From Caballeronia cordobensis (GTDB lineage Bacteria; Pseudomonadota; Gammaproteobacteria; Burkholderiales; Burkholderiaceae): a DNA stretch of 64,000 bases. Positions 9,336-17,013 of the stretch are shown here, one piece after another (position 1 is the first letter of the stretch; every line of letters begins with the position of its first letter). Below the pieces are notes generated by a model that ran no database searches, was not told the origin of the DNA, and saw only the letters and a program-made list of their open reading frames with translations. Both the position numbers and the translations under genes were made by a program. Location of the stretch: contig NZ_FCNY02000008.1 in NCBI RefSeq assembly GCF_001544575.2, forward strand, positions 1 to 64,000. Reading direction: 5' to 3'.

Positions 9336-10412
9336 ATGAAACTGAAGACCCGATACTCAGCCACGATTGCGATGCTGATTGCCACCTCCGTGGCGAGCGT
9401 CTCCGCCAGCGCAGCCGACATTGTCTTTGCCAGTTGGGGCGGCTCCTATCAGGACGCCCAGAACGCCACCGCGGTCAAGCCGTTCGCCGCGCAGACCGGA
9501 ACGAACGTCAAGTCCGATGTGTACAACGGCGGCATTGCCCAGATCCGCAGCCAGGTCCAGACCAACAACGTGACATGGGACGTCGTCGACATACAGTACG
9601 CGGACGCCATCCGCGCCTGCGACGAAGGGCTGCTGGAAAAGATCAATCCGGCTGCGCTGCCGGCCGGAAAGTCGGGCGAGCCCGCGAAGTCGGATTTCAT
9701 GTCGGGCGGCCTGTCCGAATGCATGGTCGGCAACGTCGCGTGGTCGACCGTGATCACCTACAACAAGGACGCGTTCAAGAGCGGCGAGCCGTCGAAAGTG
9801 GCCGACTTCTTCGATCTGAAGAAGTACCCCGGCAAGCGCGGACTGAGAAAGTCTCCCGAAGGCGCGCTCGAATGGGCGTTGCTGGCGGACGGCGTCAAGC
9901 CGGCCGATGTCTACAAGGTGCTCGGCACCAAGGAAGGCGTCGCGCGTGCGTTCAAGAAGCTGGACACGATCAAGTCGTCCATCGTGTGGTGGGAAGCGGG
10001 CGCTCAGCCGCCTCAGCTTCTGGCCGACCGCGAAGTCACGATGACGAGCGCCTACTGCAACCGCATCTGGACGGCGATCGCCCAGGACAAGAAGCCGTTC
10101 GGCTTCGTCTGGGACGGCGAAGTGAAGAACATCGAAGGACTGGCGATCGTCAAGGGCACGAAGAACCTGAAGGCCGCACAGGAGTTCCTGAAGTTCTCGA
10201 CCGCGACGGAGCAGCTTGCGAAGCTGAGCTCTTCCACCGCGCTCGGCCCGATGCGCACGTCTTCGCTTTCGCTCGTCGATCCGGCGGTGAAGCCCTATCT
10301 GCCGACGCATCCGGATAACCAGAAGACCGCGGTCGATGTCGACGTTGCATTCTGGGCGGATCATTCCGACGACCTGAACCAGAAGTTCGCCGTCTGGCTC
10401 GGGGCGAAGTAA
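9336..10412 (+). CDS. ABC transporter periplasmic solute-binding protein, PotD-like
   Basis: This protein has 358 residues with a Sec signal peptide (MKLKTRYSATIAMLIATSVA, cleavage probably after SASA). The mature part starts ADIVFASWGGSYQDA, the standard opening of polyamine-type binding proteins, and carries YNGGIAQIRSQV and FGFVWDGEVKNIEGLAIVKG. The ATG at 9336 is chosen because AAGGA lies eight bases upstream and the signal peptide begins there. An earlier in-frame GTG at 9273 has no ribosome site. It is the only binding protein near the PotABC-like core at 1127-4449 and probably serves it, although PutA and the TetR gene intervene. The upstream palindromes suggest strong induction by substrate. 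Confidence 0.92.
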   Translation: MKLKTRYSATIAMLIATSVASVSASAADIVFASWGGSYQDAQNATAVKPFAAQTGTNVKSDVYNGGIAQIRSQVQTNNVTWDVVDIQYADAIRACDEGLLEKINPAALPAGKSGEPAKSDFMSGGLSECMVGNVAWSTVITYNKDAFKSGEPSKVADFFDLKKYPGKRGLRKSPEGALEWALLADGVKPADVYKVLGTKEGVARAFKKLDTIKSSIVWWEAGAQPPQLLADREVTMTSAYCNRIWTAIAQDKKPFGFVWDGEVKNIEGLAIVKGTKNLKAAQEFLKFSTATEQLAKLSSSTALGPMRTSSLSLVDPAVKPYLPTHPDNQKTAVDVDVAFWADHSDDLNQKFAVWLGAK

Positions 10413-10525
10413 GGCAGAACCAGACCATACGAAGCCGACGCGCGAAGCGTATCTTAGAACCTGAATCGCGCGCGCAATCATGCAGCGACACCGCGCGCGA
10501 TGCCGATGTCAACCAAGAGAACACC

Positions 10526-11578
10526 ATGACTTTCAAGCGTACCTTTCATGCGGTCGAGACGCACTCGGGCGAGCCGATGCGGGTGATCACGGGAGGCGTG
10601 CCGCATATTCCGGGCAATACGGTCTATGAGCAGATGAAGTGGCTGGAAGAGCACGACGATCAGATCCGCATGCTCATGCTGCGCGAGCCGCGCGGTTATC
10701 CGCCGCTGTGCTGCAATCTGATCGTGCCGGCCAAGCATCCCGATGCGGCGGCGGGTTACATCATCATGGAGCAGGTGGAGTATCCGGTGATGAGCGGCGG
10801 CAACACGATCTCGGTCGCGACCGTGCTGCTGGAAACCGGCATGCTGCCGATGCAGGAGCCCGTCACGGAGTTCCAGCTCGAAGCGCCCGCGGGTCTCATC
10901 GGCATCCGCGCCGAGTGCAAGAACGGGAAAGTGACCTCGGTCACGTTCAAGAACGTGCCGGCGTTCGCGCCGTATCTCGAGAAGGTCATCGACGTGCCGC
11001 ATCTCGGCAAGGTCACGGTAGATGTCGGCTGGGGCGGCATGTTCTATGTGATCGCCGATGTGCGCCAGTTCAAGGGGCTGGAACTGAAGCCTGAGCATGG
11101 CAAGGAAATCACGCGCGTGTCGGCGCTCATCCTCAAGGCGGCGCAGGAACAGTTGCCGGTCGCTCATCCTCACTATCCGGGGTATGGCATCACGATCGCG
11201 CAGTTGTCCGGGCCGACGGAGAATCCGAACGCGGACTGGAAAAACGCGGTCACGGTCGCGAGCGGCGCCATCGATTTCGATAATCCGGCGACATGGACCG
11301 GCGCGATCGATCGTTGTCCGTGCGGCACCGGCACGTCGGCCAAGATGGCCACGCTGCACGCCAAGGGCGAACTGGACCTGAACCAGCCGTTCCGGCACGA
11401 GGGCGTATTGGGTACGGTCTTTACGGGCAAACTCGTGGAGCAGGTCAGGATCGGCGATATTCCGGCGGTCGTGCCGACCATTTCCGGCCGCTCGTGGATT
11501 TACGGCTTCAACACCTACGTGCTCGATCCGGACGATCCCTTCACCCACGGTTACACGCTGGGAGACATCTGGGCATGA
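10526..11578 (+). CDS. Proline racemase superfamily enzyme with Ser/Cys pair: candidate trans-3-hydroxy-L-proline dehydratase
   Basis: This 350-residue cytoplasmic protein belongs to the proline racemase superfamily. The second catalytic motif is intact (DRCPCGTGTSAKMA, Cys266). At the first catalytic position the usual MCGHG motif reads MSGGNTI, placing Ser90 where racemases and 4-hydroxyproline epimerases have Cys. Family members with an altered first or second residue are, to my knowledge, mostly trans-3-hydroxyproline dehydratases or bifunctional enzymes. A dehydratase would yield pyrroline-2-carboxylate, which the next gene could reduce to proline. The GAGAACACC before the ATG is a weak ribosome site. 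No DapA-like deaminase, needed for the 4-hydroxyproline route, is in the window, which favours the dehydratase reading. Superfamily is certain; reaction is inferred. Confidence 0.87.
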   Translation: MTFKRTFHAVETHSGEPMRVITGGVPHIPGNTVYEQMKWLEEHDDQIRMLMLREPRGYPPLCCNLIVPAKHPDAAAGYIIMEQVEYPVMSGGNTISVATVLLETGMLPMQEPVTEFQLEAPAGLIGIRAECKNGKVTSVTFKNVPAFAPYLEKVIDVPHLGKVTVDVGWGGMFYVIADVRQFKGLELKPEHGKEITRVSALILKAAQEQLPVAHPHYPGYGITIAQLSGPTENPNADWKNAVTVASGAIDFDNPATWTGAIDRCPCGTGTSAKMATLHAKGELDLNQPFRHEGVLGTVFTGKLVEQVRIGDIPAVVPTISGRSWIYGFNTYVLDPDDPFTHGYTLGDIWA

Positions 11579-11602
11579 TGCATCGAGGACGGTGACGAAA
11601 CC

Positions 11603-12580
11603 ATGCGATACGAGCGTGAAGAAGCAAAGCAGATCGCGTACGGCGCGATCAGGGCAGCCGGCGCGAACGACGCCGTCGCCCATTCCCTGACCGAAGCGGT
11701 CCTGTCCGCCGAACTCGCCGGCAGCAAGGCGGTGGGTTTCGCTCACTTGTCCGACTATCTCGATGGCTTCCTGAAGGGGCGAATAGCCGTCGATGCGGAC
11801 CCGGCGATCGCTTTTCCCGCGCCTGCCGTCATCACGGTCGATGCGCGAAAGGGCATCGCGCAGCTCGGGTTCGATCAGGCCTTCGATGAGTTGACGACGC
11901 GGGCGGCGACCTACGGGATCGTCGCTTTGTCGATATCGAACAGCTTCACCGTCGGCGAACTCGGTTATTACACGAGACGCCTCGCGGAGCGTGGGCTCGT
12001 TTCGATCGCCACATGCAACGCGACGGCGCAGATGACCACGCTCGAAAGCGGCCGCGCGGTGTACGGAACCAATCCGGTTTCGTTCGCCGCGCCCGTGGCT
12101 GACGGACGGCCGCTCGTCATCGATCAGGCATCGAGCGCGACGGCTTTCGTCAACGTGCGCAACGCCGCCGAGCGCAACGAACCCATTCCTGAAGGCTGGG
12201 CCGTCGATCAGAACGGCAAGCCGACCACGGATGCCAGGGAAGCCGTGAAAGGCCTGCTCGTCGCATTCGGCGGCGCACGCGGCGCCAACATCGCGATGAT
12301 GATGGAAGTTCTCGCGGCGGGCGTCACCGGAGCCAACTGGTCGATGGATGCGCCTTCGTTTGCGGAAGGCAGTGAAAGCCCGGGGGTCGGGCTCTTTCTC
12401 GTCGCGCTCAAACCCGAGATCTTCTCGCCCGGCTTCCCCGAGCGGCTTGCGGCGGAACTCGCCCGGCTGGCTGGCGCGGGCGTGCGTATTCCGGGCAGTC
12501 ACATCCAGGTTCGGGAAATCGACGTGCCCGCGGAAACCATCGACCGGGTGCGTGGCTACGCGCAGCGTTCGCGGTCTTGA
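11603..12580 (+). CDS. Ldh2/malate dehydrogenase-family oxidoreductase, candidate pyrroline-2-carboxylate reductase
   Basis: This 325-residue protein belongs to the type 2 malate/lactate dehydrogenase family, which also contains NADPH-dependent pyrroline-2-carboxylate and piperideine-2-carboxylate reductases. It begins 24 bases after the proline racemase-like gene, so the two are co-transcribed and likely act in sequence (dehydration to the cyclic imine, then reduction to L-proline). GYYTRRLAERGLVSIATCN and VYGTNPVSFAAP are family landmarks. Two places where this family usually shows His appear changed: the N-terminal SHG motif reads AVG in AGSKAVGFAHLSDYL, and the SNH motif reads SNSFTVGELGYY. 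The alignment was done by eye, so the activity call is moderate while the family call is firm. Confidence 0.82.
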   Translation: MRYEREEAKQIAYGAIRAAGANDAVAHSLTEAVLSAELAGSKAVGFAHLSDYLDGFLKGRIAVDADPAIAFPAPAVITVDARKGIAQLGFDQAFDELTTRAATYGIVALSISNSFTVGELGYYTRRLAERGLVSIATCNATAQMTTLESGRAVYGTNPVSFAAPVADGRPLVIDQASSATAFVNVRNAAERNEPIPEGWAVDQNGKPTTDAREAVKGLLVAFGGARGANIAMMMEVLAAGVTGANWSMDAPSFAEGSESPGVGLFLVALKPEIFSPGFPERLAAELARLAGAGVRIPGSHIQVREIDVPAETIDRVRGYAQRSRS

Positions 12581-12597
12581 GCGCGGAGCAATCGAGC

Positions 12598-12625
12598 GGC
12601 GTCAGTCATCGAACCGGCTGACGCC
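12598..12625. terminator. Convergent hairpin between reductase and Rieske genes
   Basis: GGCGTCAG (12598-12605) and CTGACGCC (12618-12625) form a perfect eight-base-pair stem with a 12-base loop in the 54-base gap between two converging genes. TTGTCGTTGT follows on the plus strand, a weak T-rich tail. Confidence 0.6.
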
Positions 12626-12634
12626 TTGTCGTTG

Positions 12635-13894
12635 TCAGATGCCTTGTGCTTTCAGGCGCGCGTCGTACCAGCGGCAGAACTGGTCGAGCGGCGCTTCGGT
12701 GTAGGGCGAGTAAGGCCCCGGCACGTAAGCGGGATCCTGCGTTCCGCTATGCGTGTTCGCCACCAGATCGGCGTCTTGCTGATTGGTTGCGAGCCAGACT
12801 TCCGTCAGTGTCTTGAGATCGTAATCGACGCCCTCGACGGCGTCTTCGTGAACGAGCCACTTGGTCCGCACGAGCGTCTTGTCCGGTGCGATCGGAAGAA
12901 TGAAGGCGACGATGGAATGATCGCTCATGACATGAGTCCACGAATTATGGCCCCACATATGCACGTCTCCGAGGTCGCGGCGTTGCAGATCGCCAAGCAG
13001 CTTCGTGCTCGCGACCTTCGTGCTCAGCGTCTGCGACTCGTTGCTGCCGGCGATGACCAGACGCTGCGTGCGGAAATTCGTGTGCACGCTTTCGTCGAGC
13101 GATTCGAACAGCGCGCAGATATACCCTTCGCTTTCCCAGTCCTCGCGGTTCTTCGCATTGCGGGCCAGGTAGGCGTCGTAGTTCTTCATCGCCTCTTCGC
13201 CGAGCCCGTCGGGACAGAAGCCGAAGTCTTCGGGCAAGAACGAGTTGGTCAGTTCCGGATGCGTGGCTTCGCAGTGATAGCACTCGCGATTGTTTTCCAT
13301 CACGAGTTTCCAGTTGCCGTTCTCGATGAGTTCCGACTCGAAGGCGATCTTGGTGCGCTGCATGTGATGCGGCGCGAAGCGCGGCGTCATCACCTGTTCG
13401 AGCTTCGCGATGTCTTCCGGCGGATCGTCCGAGAGGCAGACGAAAATGTGCGCGCCGATCACTTTCGTGTGAACCGGAATCAGGCTTCGGCATGTCTTGT
13501 CGAAATCCTGTCCCATGTGCGTGGCGTGCTTCAGGCTGCCGTCGAGCTCATAGGTCCATTGATGATACGGGCAGACCAGCATGCCGACGCTGGCCTTGCC
13601 GGGCTGTTTCATGATTCTCGAACCGCGATGGCGGCAGACGTTGCGATACGTGCGGATGTTCTCGTCGTCGTCGCGCACGATCATGATCGACGCTTTCCCG
13701 ACCTCGACGGTGGAGACGTCGCCCGGTTCCGGCACGTCGGCCGTCACGCCGGCGAGAATCCAGAGCTTGTTGAAGAAGACATCGACATCATTGTCGAAAA
13801 CATCCGGACGACTGAATATTTCGCCGGGAAAACCGCAGCCGGGCGCGCGGCTGTCGATCAGTTCGCGATGCGTTTTGGGGGGCGTGGCAGACAC
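12635..13894 (-). CDS. Rieske non-heme iron oxygenase, GbcA/stachydrine demethylase-like
   Basis: This 419-residue oxygenase subunit resembles glycine betaine (GbcA) and proline betaine (Stc2) demethylases. The Rieske cluster ligands are Cys87 and His89 (CRHRGS) and Cys108 and His111 (CPYHQWTY). The mononuclear iron site is ENNRECYHCEATHPEL with His207 and His212. The start is a GTG at 13894, because GGAG lies seven bases upstream and the family alignment begins there; a longer open frame upstream reads through the promoter region. These enzymes remove a methyl group from quaternary amines as formaldehyde, using electrons from a separate ferredoxin-type reductase, which is not seen nearby. 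It is divergent from a LysR gene across 163 bases. Substrate is inferred from the proline-centred neighbours. Confidence 0.87.
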   Translation of the reverse strand: MSATPPKTHRELIDSRAPGCGFPGEIFSRPDVFDNDVDVFFNKLWILAGVTADVPEPGDVSTVEVGKASIMIVRDDDENIRTYRNVCRHRGSRIMKQPGKASVGMLVCPYHQWTYELDGSLKHATHMGQDFDKTCRSLIPVHTKVIGAHIFVCLSDDPPEDIAKLEQVMTPRFAPHHMQRTKIAFESELIENGNWKLVMENNRECYHCEATHPELTNSFLPEDFGFCPDGLGEEAMKNYDAYLARNAKNREDWESEGYICALFESLDESVHTNFRTQRLVIAGSNESQTLSTKVASTKLLGDLQRRDLGDVHMWGHNSWTHVMSDHSIVAFILPIAPDKTLVRTKWLVHEDAVEGVDYDLKTLTEVWLATNQQDADLVANTHSGTQDPAYVPGPYSPYTEAPLDQFCRWYDARLKAQGI

Positions 13895-14057
13895 GTTTTC
13901 GCTCCAGAAATAAGTGTTCTTGGCAGGCACGGTTCGAATCCGTACGCGCAGTATTGGAGTTCGGATTTTCAGCGTCAACGTCCTTTATTGTTCTGTCCGC
14001 ATTACCCCAGGTTATGCGATACGGGCCCCACGAATTCATGACAGGAGATCTTTCCCG

Positions 14058-14984
14058 ATGAAGGTGACGAGAGGCCCCAAGGGCTACAGGCGGATCATTC
14101 CGTCGATGACCGCGCTGGTCGAGTTCGAGGCGGTCGCCCGGCTCGGCAGTTTCACCAACGCCGCGAGCGAGCTGGGCGTCAGTCAGGCCGCCGTCAGCCG
14201 GCAGGTCAAATGTCTCGAAGAGACGCTGGGCGTGAAGCTGTTTCACCGCCTGCACCGGTCGATCTCGCTCACCGGCGAAGGCGAGTCGCTCTATCTGGTC
14301 GTGGCCGAATCGATGCAGAAAATCGCGGGCGTGTTCGACCGTCTGTCGTCGGGGTTCGAGCAGCAGGAACTCGTTCTGGCGTCCACTGCCGCGTTTTCGC
14401 AGCTTCGCCTCGTGCCGCGCCTCGCGAATCTGAAACGCTTGCAGCCGAAGCTCCGTCTGCGCCTGACCGATCCGATGTTCACGGCGGATTTGCGTCATAA
14501 CGAAGTGGACGTCGCGGTGCGCTTCGGCGACGGATCGTGGGGCGACGGAACCTCGACCCTGCTGTTCGACGAAGAGGTGTTCCCCGTGTGTTCGCCGCGC
14601 TGGCTCCGCGAGAATGAAGCGCCCGATACGCTCGAAACGCTTGCGCGCATGCCCTTGATCGACTCCGACTCGACCTCGCAAGGATGGATGGCGTGGGATA
14701 CGTGGTTCGCCTCCGTCGGGCATCGGCCCGCGCGACTGAATTACGCGCTCCGCTGCAGCATCTACACGGATGCGGTGCTGGCGGCGCGCTGCGGGCAGGG
14801 CGTGGCGCTGGGCTGGGGGCGTCTCGTCACGGACCTCCTGGCATCGGGTGAACTGGTGCGGCTGCATACGGCTTCATGCAAGCCGGTGGATGCTTACTAC
14901 ATCGTCGTGCCGCACGGGCGATCGATCACGTCGTCGATAACCGGGCTCGTCGAATGGCTGCATGGCGATCCCGCTCCGCTTTGA
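14058..14984 (+). CDS. LysR-family regulator, GcvA-like
   Basis: This is a 308-residue transcription factor. The N-terminal winged helix-turn-helix is clear (FEAVARLGSFTNAASELGVS and QAAVSRQVKCLEETLGVKLF), and the rest is the periplasmic-binding-like effector domain. The ATG at 14058 follows AGGAG by about eight bases; the open frame extends further upstream without a ribosome site. It diverges from the Rieske oxygenase gene, the usual arrangement for a LysR regulator and its target, and the FAD oxidase and RidA genes downstream on the same strand may also respond. The effector is unknown. Confidence 0.9.
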   Translation: MKVTRGPKGYRRIIPSMTALVEFEAVARLGSFTNAASELGVSQAAVSRQVKCLEETLGVKLFHRLHRSISLTGEGESLYLVVAESMQKIAGVFDRLSSGFEQQELVLASTAAFSQLRLVPRLANLKRLQPKLRLRLTDPMFTADLRHNEVDVAVRFGDGSWGDGTSTLLFDEEVFPVCSPRWLRENEAPDTLETLARMPLIDSDSTSQGWMAWDTWFASVGHRPARLNYALRCSIYTDAVLAARCGQGVALGWGRLVTDLLASGELVRLHTASCKPVDAYYIVVPHGRSITSSITGLVEWLHGDPAPL

Positions 14985-15106
14985 GCGGACAGGAATACAA
15001 GCGGACACAAAGCTCGACATCAGCTTCGTTGATCCAAGCGTCGTCACGACGTGGCGCCTGCAAAATGGAACGCAACAGTACAACCCTCTTGAGCCGTGTC
15101 GATATC

Positions 15107-16438
15107 ATGAATAGCGCGAAACGCCCTGAGTCTGCGACGGACGCAGCGGGAAAATTTCCGACCTATCAGCAGGACTCGGGCTGGAACGCCATGCTGCCGC
15201 GGCGCGACGCGAGACCGGCCACGAACATTTCACGCTTCGGGACGATCGTCATCGGCGGCGGCTACACCGGTCTCGCAGCGGCGCGGCGGATCGCCGAGTT
15301 GCGGCCCGAAGAACAGGTGCTCGTGCTGGAAGCATCGGTGATCGGCGAAGGTTCGTCGGGGCGCAACTCCGGCTTCGTCATCAACCTGCCGCACAACACG
15401 AAGATGGGCGGCCATACGAGCCCGGTCGAAGTCGCGCGCAAGCAGATCCGCATGTACGACGCCGGTCTCAAGTGGCTGGCCGAACTGGTTCGCGCGCATG
15501 GCATCGACTGCAAGTGGAATCCGGTCGGCAAGTTTCACGCGGCGGCGAGCGAGGCGGGCGTTCAGAATCTGCGTGCGTCGCTGGCCCAGTATCGGGAATG
15601 GGGCGTGGACTACGAGGAATGTGATCGCGACGCCTTGCAGCACAAGCTCGGCACGCGCTACTACCAATACGGCTTCCATTCGTCCAATAACGTCTTCGTG
15701 CAACCCGCCGCGTTGATTCGCGGCCTGGCCGATTCGCTCCCGCCGAATGTCGTGGTGGTCGAGAACGAGGCTGTCCTGTCGCTCAGCGAATCGAGACCAT
15801 TTCAGGTGACGACCAGCCGTGGCGCCTACACCTCGGATCGCGTCATTCTGGCGAACAACGGTTTTGCGAAAGCGTTGGGAATCCTGAATGATAGGCTGAT
15901 TACGATTTTCACCTATGCCGCGCTTACGCCTCGCCTGCCGGAATCCGAGCTCGCAAAAATGGGCGACGCGCCGGAATGGGGCGTCATTCCAGCGAATCGT
16001 CTCGGCACGACGCTGCGGCGCGTGCAAGGCGGGCGCTTCATGGTTCGAAGCGCTTACTCGTATGAGCAGGAACAGTCGCCGGCCGACACGCTGGCGCAAT
16101 TGACCGAGAGCTTCCGGCGGCGCTTTCCGGACCTGAAATCGCATCGCTTCGAGTATGTCTGGGGCGGCACGACGGCGTTGACGCGCAACGGAGCGACTTA
16201 CTTCGGCGAGTTGCGGCCCGGACTCTTTGCATCCTTGGGCTGCAACGGCGCGGGCGTGCTCAAAGGATCGACGTATGGAAAGCTGCTAGGCGAGATGGCA
16301 ATGGGCGCGCAGTCGGCCTGCCTCTCGGACGCCCTCTCGCTGGAAGGCCCTAGCTGGCTGCCGCCGGAGCCGTTCAGGCGCATCGGCGTGGTGTCGTCGA
16401 TCAGATATCAGGCCGCGCGCGCAGGCCTTGAGCGTTGA
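15107..16438 (+). CDS. FAD-dependent amine/amino-acid oxidoreductase, DAO family (PuuB-like)
   Basis: This 443-residue flavoprotein has the dinucleotide motif FGTIVIGGGYTGLAAARRIA and the GEGSSGRNSGFVINLP segment typical of gamma-glutamylputrescine oxidase-like and N-methyl amino acid oxidases. The C-terminal WGGTTALTRNGATYFGEL and LGCNGAGVLKGSTYGKLLGE fit the same group. The start is uncertain: ATG at 15107 gives the usual family length, and an ATG at 15065 adds 14 residues; neither has a strong ribosome site. It runs towards a RidA-type gene 31 bases downstream. In this setting it could oxidise N-methylproline (the product of the Rieske enzyme) or a D-hydroxyproline, generating an imine that RidA would hydrolyse. 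Family is secure; substrate is a guess. Confidence 0.87.
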   Translation: MNSAKRPESATDAAGKFPTYQQDSGWNAMLPRRDARPATNISRFGTIVIGGGYTGLAAARRIAELRPEEQVLVLEASVIGEGSSGRNSGFVINLPHNTKMGGHTSPVEVARKQIRMYDAGLKWLAELVRAHGIDCKWNPVGKFHAAASEAGVQNLRASLAQYREWGVDYEECDRDALQHKLGTRYYQYGFHSSNNVFVQPAALIRGLADSLPPNVVVVENEAVLSLSESRPFQVTTSRGAYTSDRVILANNGFAKALGILNDRLITIFTYAALTPRLPESELAKMGDAPEWGVIPANRLGTTLRRVQGGRFMVRSAYSYEQEQSPADTLAQLTESFRRRFPDLKSHRFEYVWGGTTALTRNGATYFGELRPGLFASLGCNGAGVLKGSTYGKLLGEMAMGAQSACLSDALSLEGPSWLPPEPFRRIGVVSSIRYQAARAGLER

Positions 16439-16469
16439 GCTTTCTTCAATCAAACGTGGAGGATTCGAG

Positions 16470-16820
16470 GTGGCGGAAATCAAGCGGAGTCACGTGGGCA
16501 AGCGGCTGTCCGAAGTCGCTGTGCATCAGGGCACGATCTATCTCGCGGGACAGGTTCCCGGCGACATCACGCAAGACATGGCGGGGCAGACAAGGCAGGT
16601 GCTGGCGTCGATCGACGCGTTGCTGGCCGAGCACGGTTCCGACAAGTCGCGCATTCTGTCGTGTCAAATCTTTCTCTCGGACATGAAGCAGGCCGCCGCA
16701 ATGAACGAGGTCTGGGACGCATGGGTCGCGCCCGGCCATACGCCGCCGCGCGCCACGGTCGGCGCGACGCTGGCGCAACCCGAGAAGCTGATCGAAGTCG
16801 TGATCGTGGCCGCCGCCTGA
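16470..16820 (+). CDS. RidA-family enamine/imine deaminase
   Basis: This small cytoplasmic protein (116 residues from the GTG at 16470) has the family features VAVHQGTIYLAGQVPGD, the Arg-containing PPRATVGATLA and the closing LIEVVIVAAA. GGAGG ends eight bases before the GTG, which fixes the start; the longer frame from 16428 overlaps the preceding gene. RidA proteins trimerise and hydrolyse reactive enamines and imines released by amino acid oxidases and PLP enzymes. Its position directly after the FAD oxidase suggests it clears an imine made by that enzyme. Confidence 0.9.
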   Translation: MAEIKRSHVGKRLSEVAVHQGTIYLAGQVPGDITQDMAGQTRQVLASIDALLAEHGSDKSRILSCQIFLSDMKQAAAMNEVWDAWVAPGHTPPRATVGATLAQPEKLIEVVIVAAA

Positions 16821-17013
16821 GAAACGCCACGACCGGGCGATCTTCTTTTCGTCGAAAGTCCCGAAAAGCCGGTGGTTTCCGAGTCTGATCGCCGGATCGC
16901 CGCTCACGCTCCTCCCTTACGCTGATGACATGGATGCCTGGCTTTTCGAAGCCGCATCCGGTATGTCACGCGCCGCTTGCCGCGGCGCTCCGTTCCTCAT
17001 CAGCAAGGTTATC

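Noticed and set aside
10526-11578. Annotation as proline racemase or 4-hydroxyproline epimerase
   Set aside because: The first catalytic Cys is replaced by Ser90, and no downstream 4-hydroxyproline pathway genes (deaminase, ketoglutarate semialdehyde dehydrogenase) are seen.
10478-12502. 674-residue minus-strand frame opposite the racemase-family and reductase genes
   Set aside because: It is a shadow frame; the plus-strand genes carry conserved catalytic motifs.
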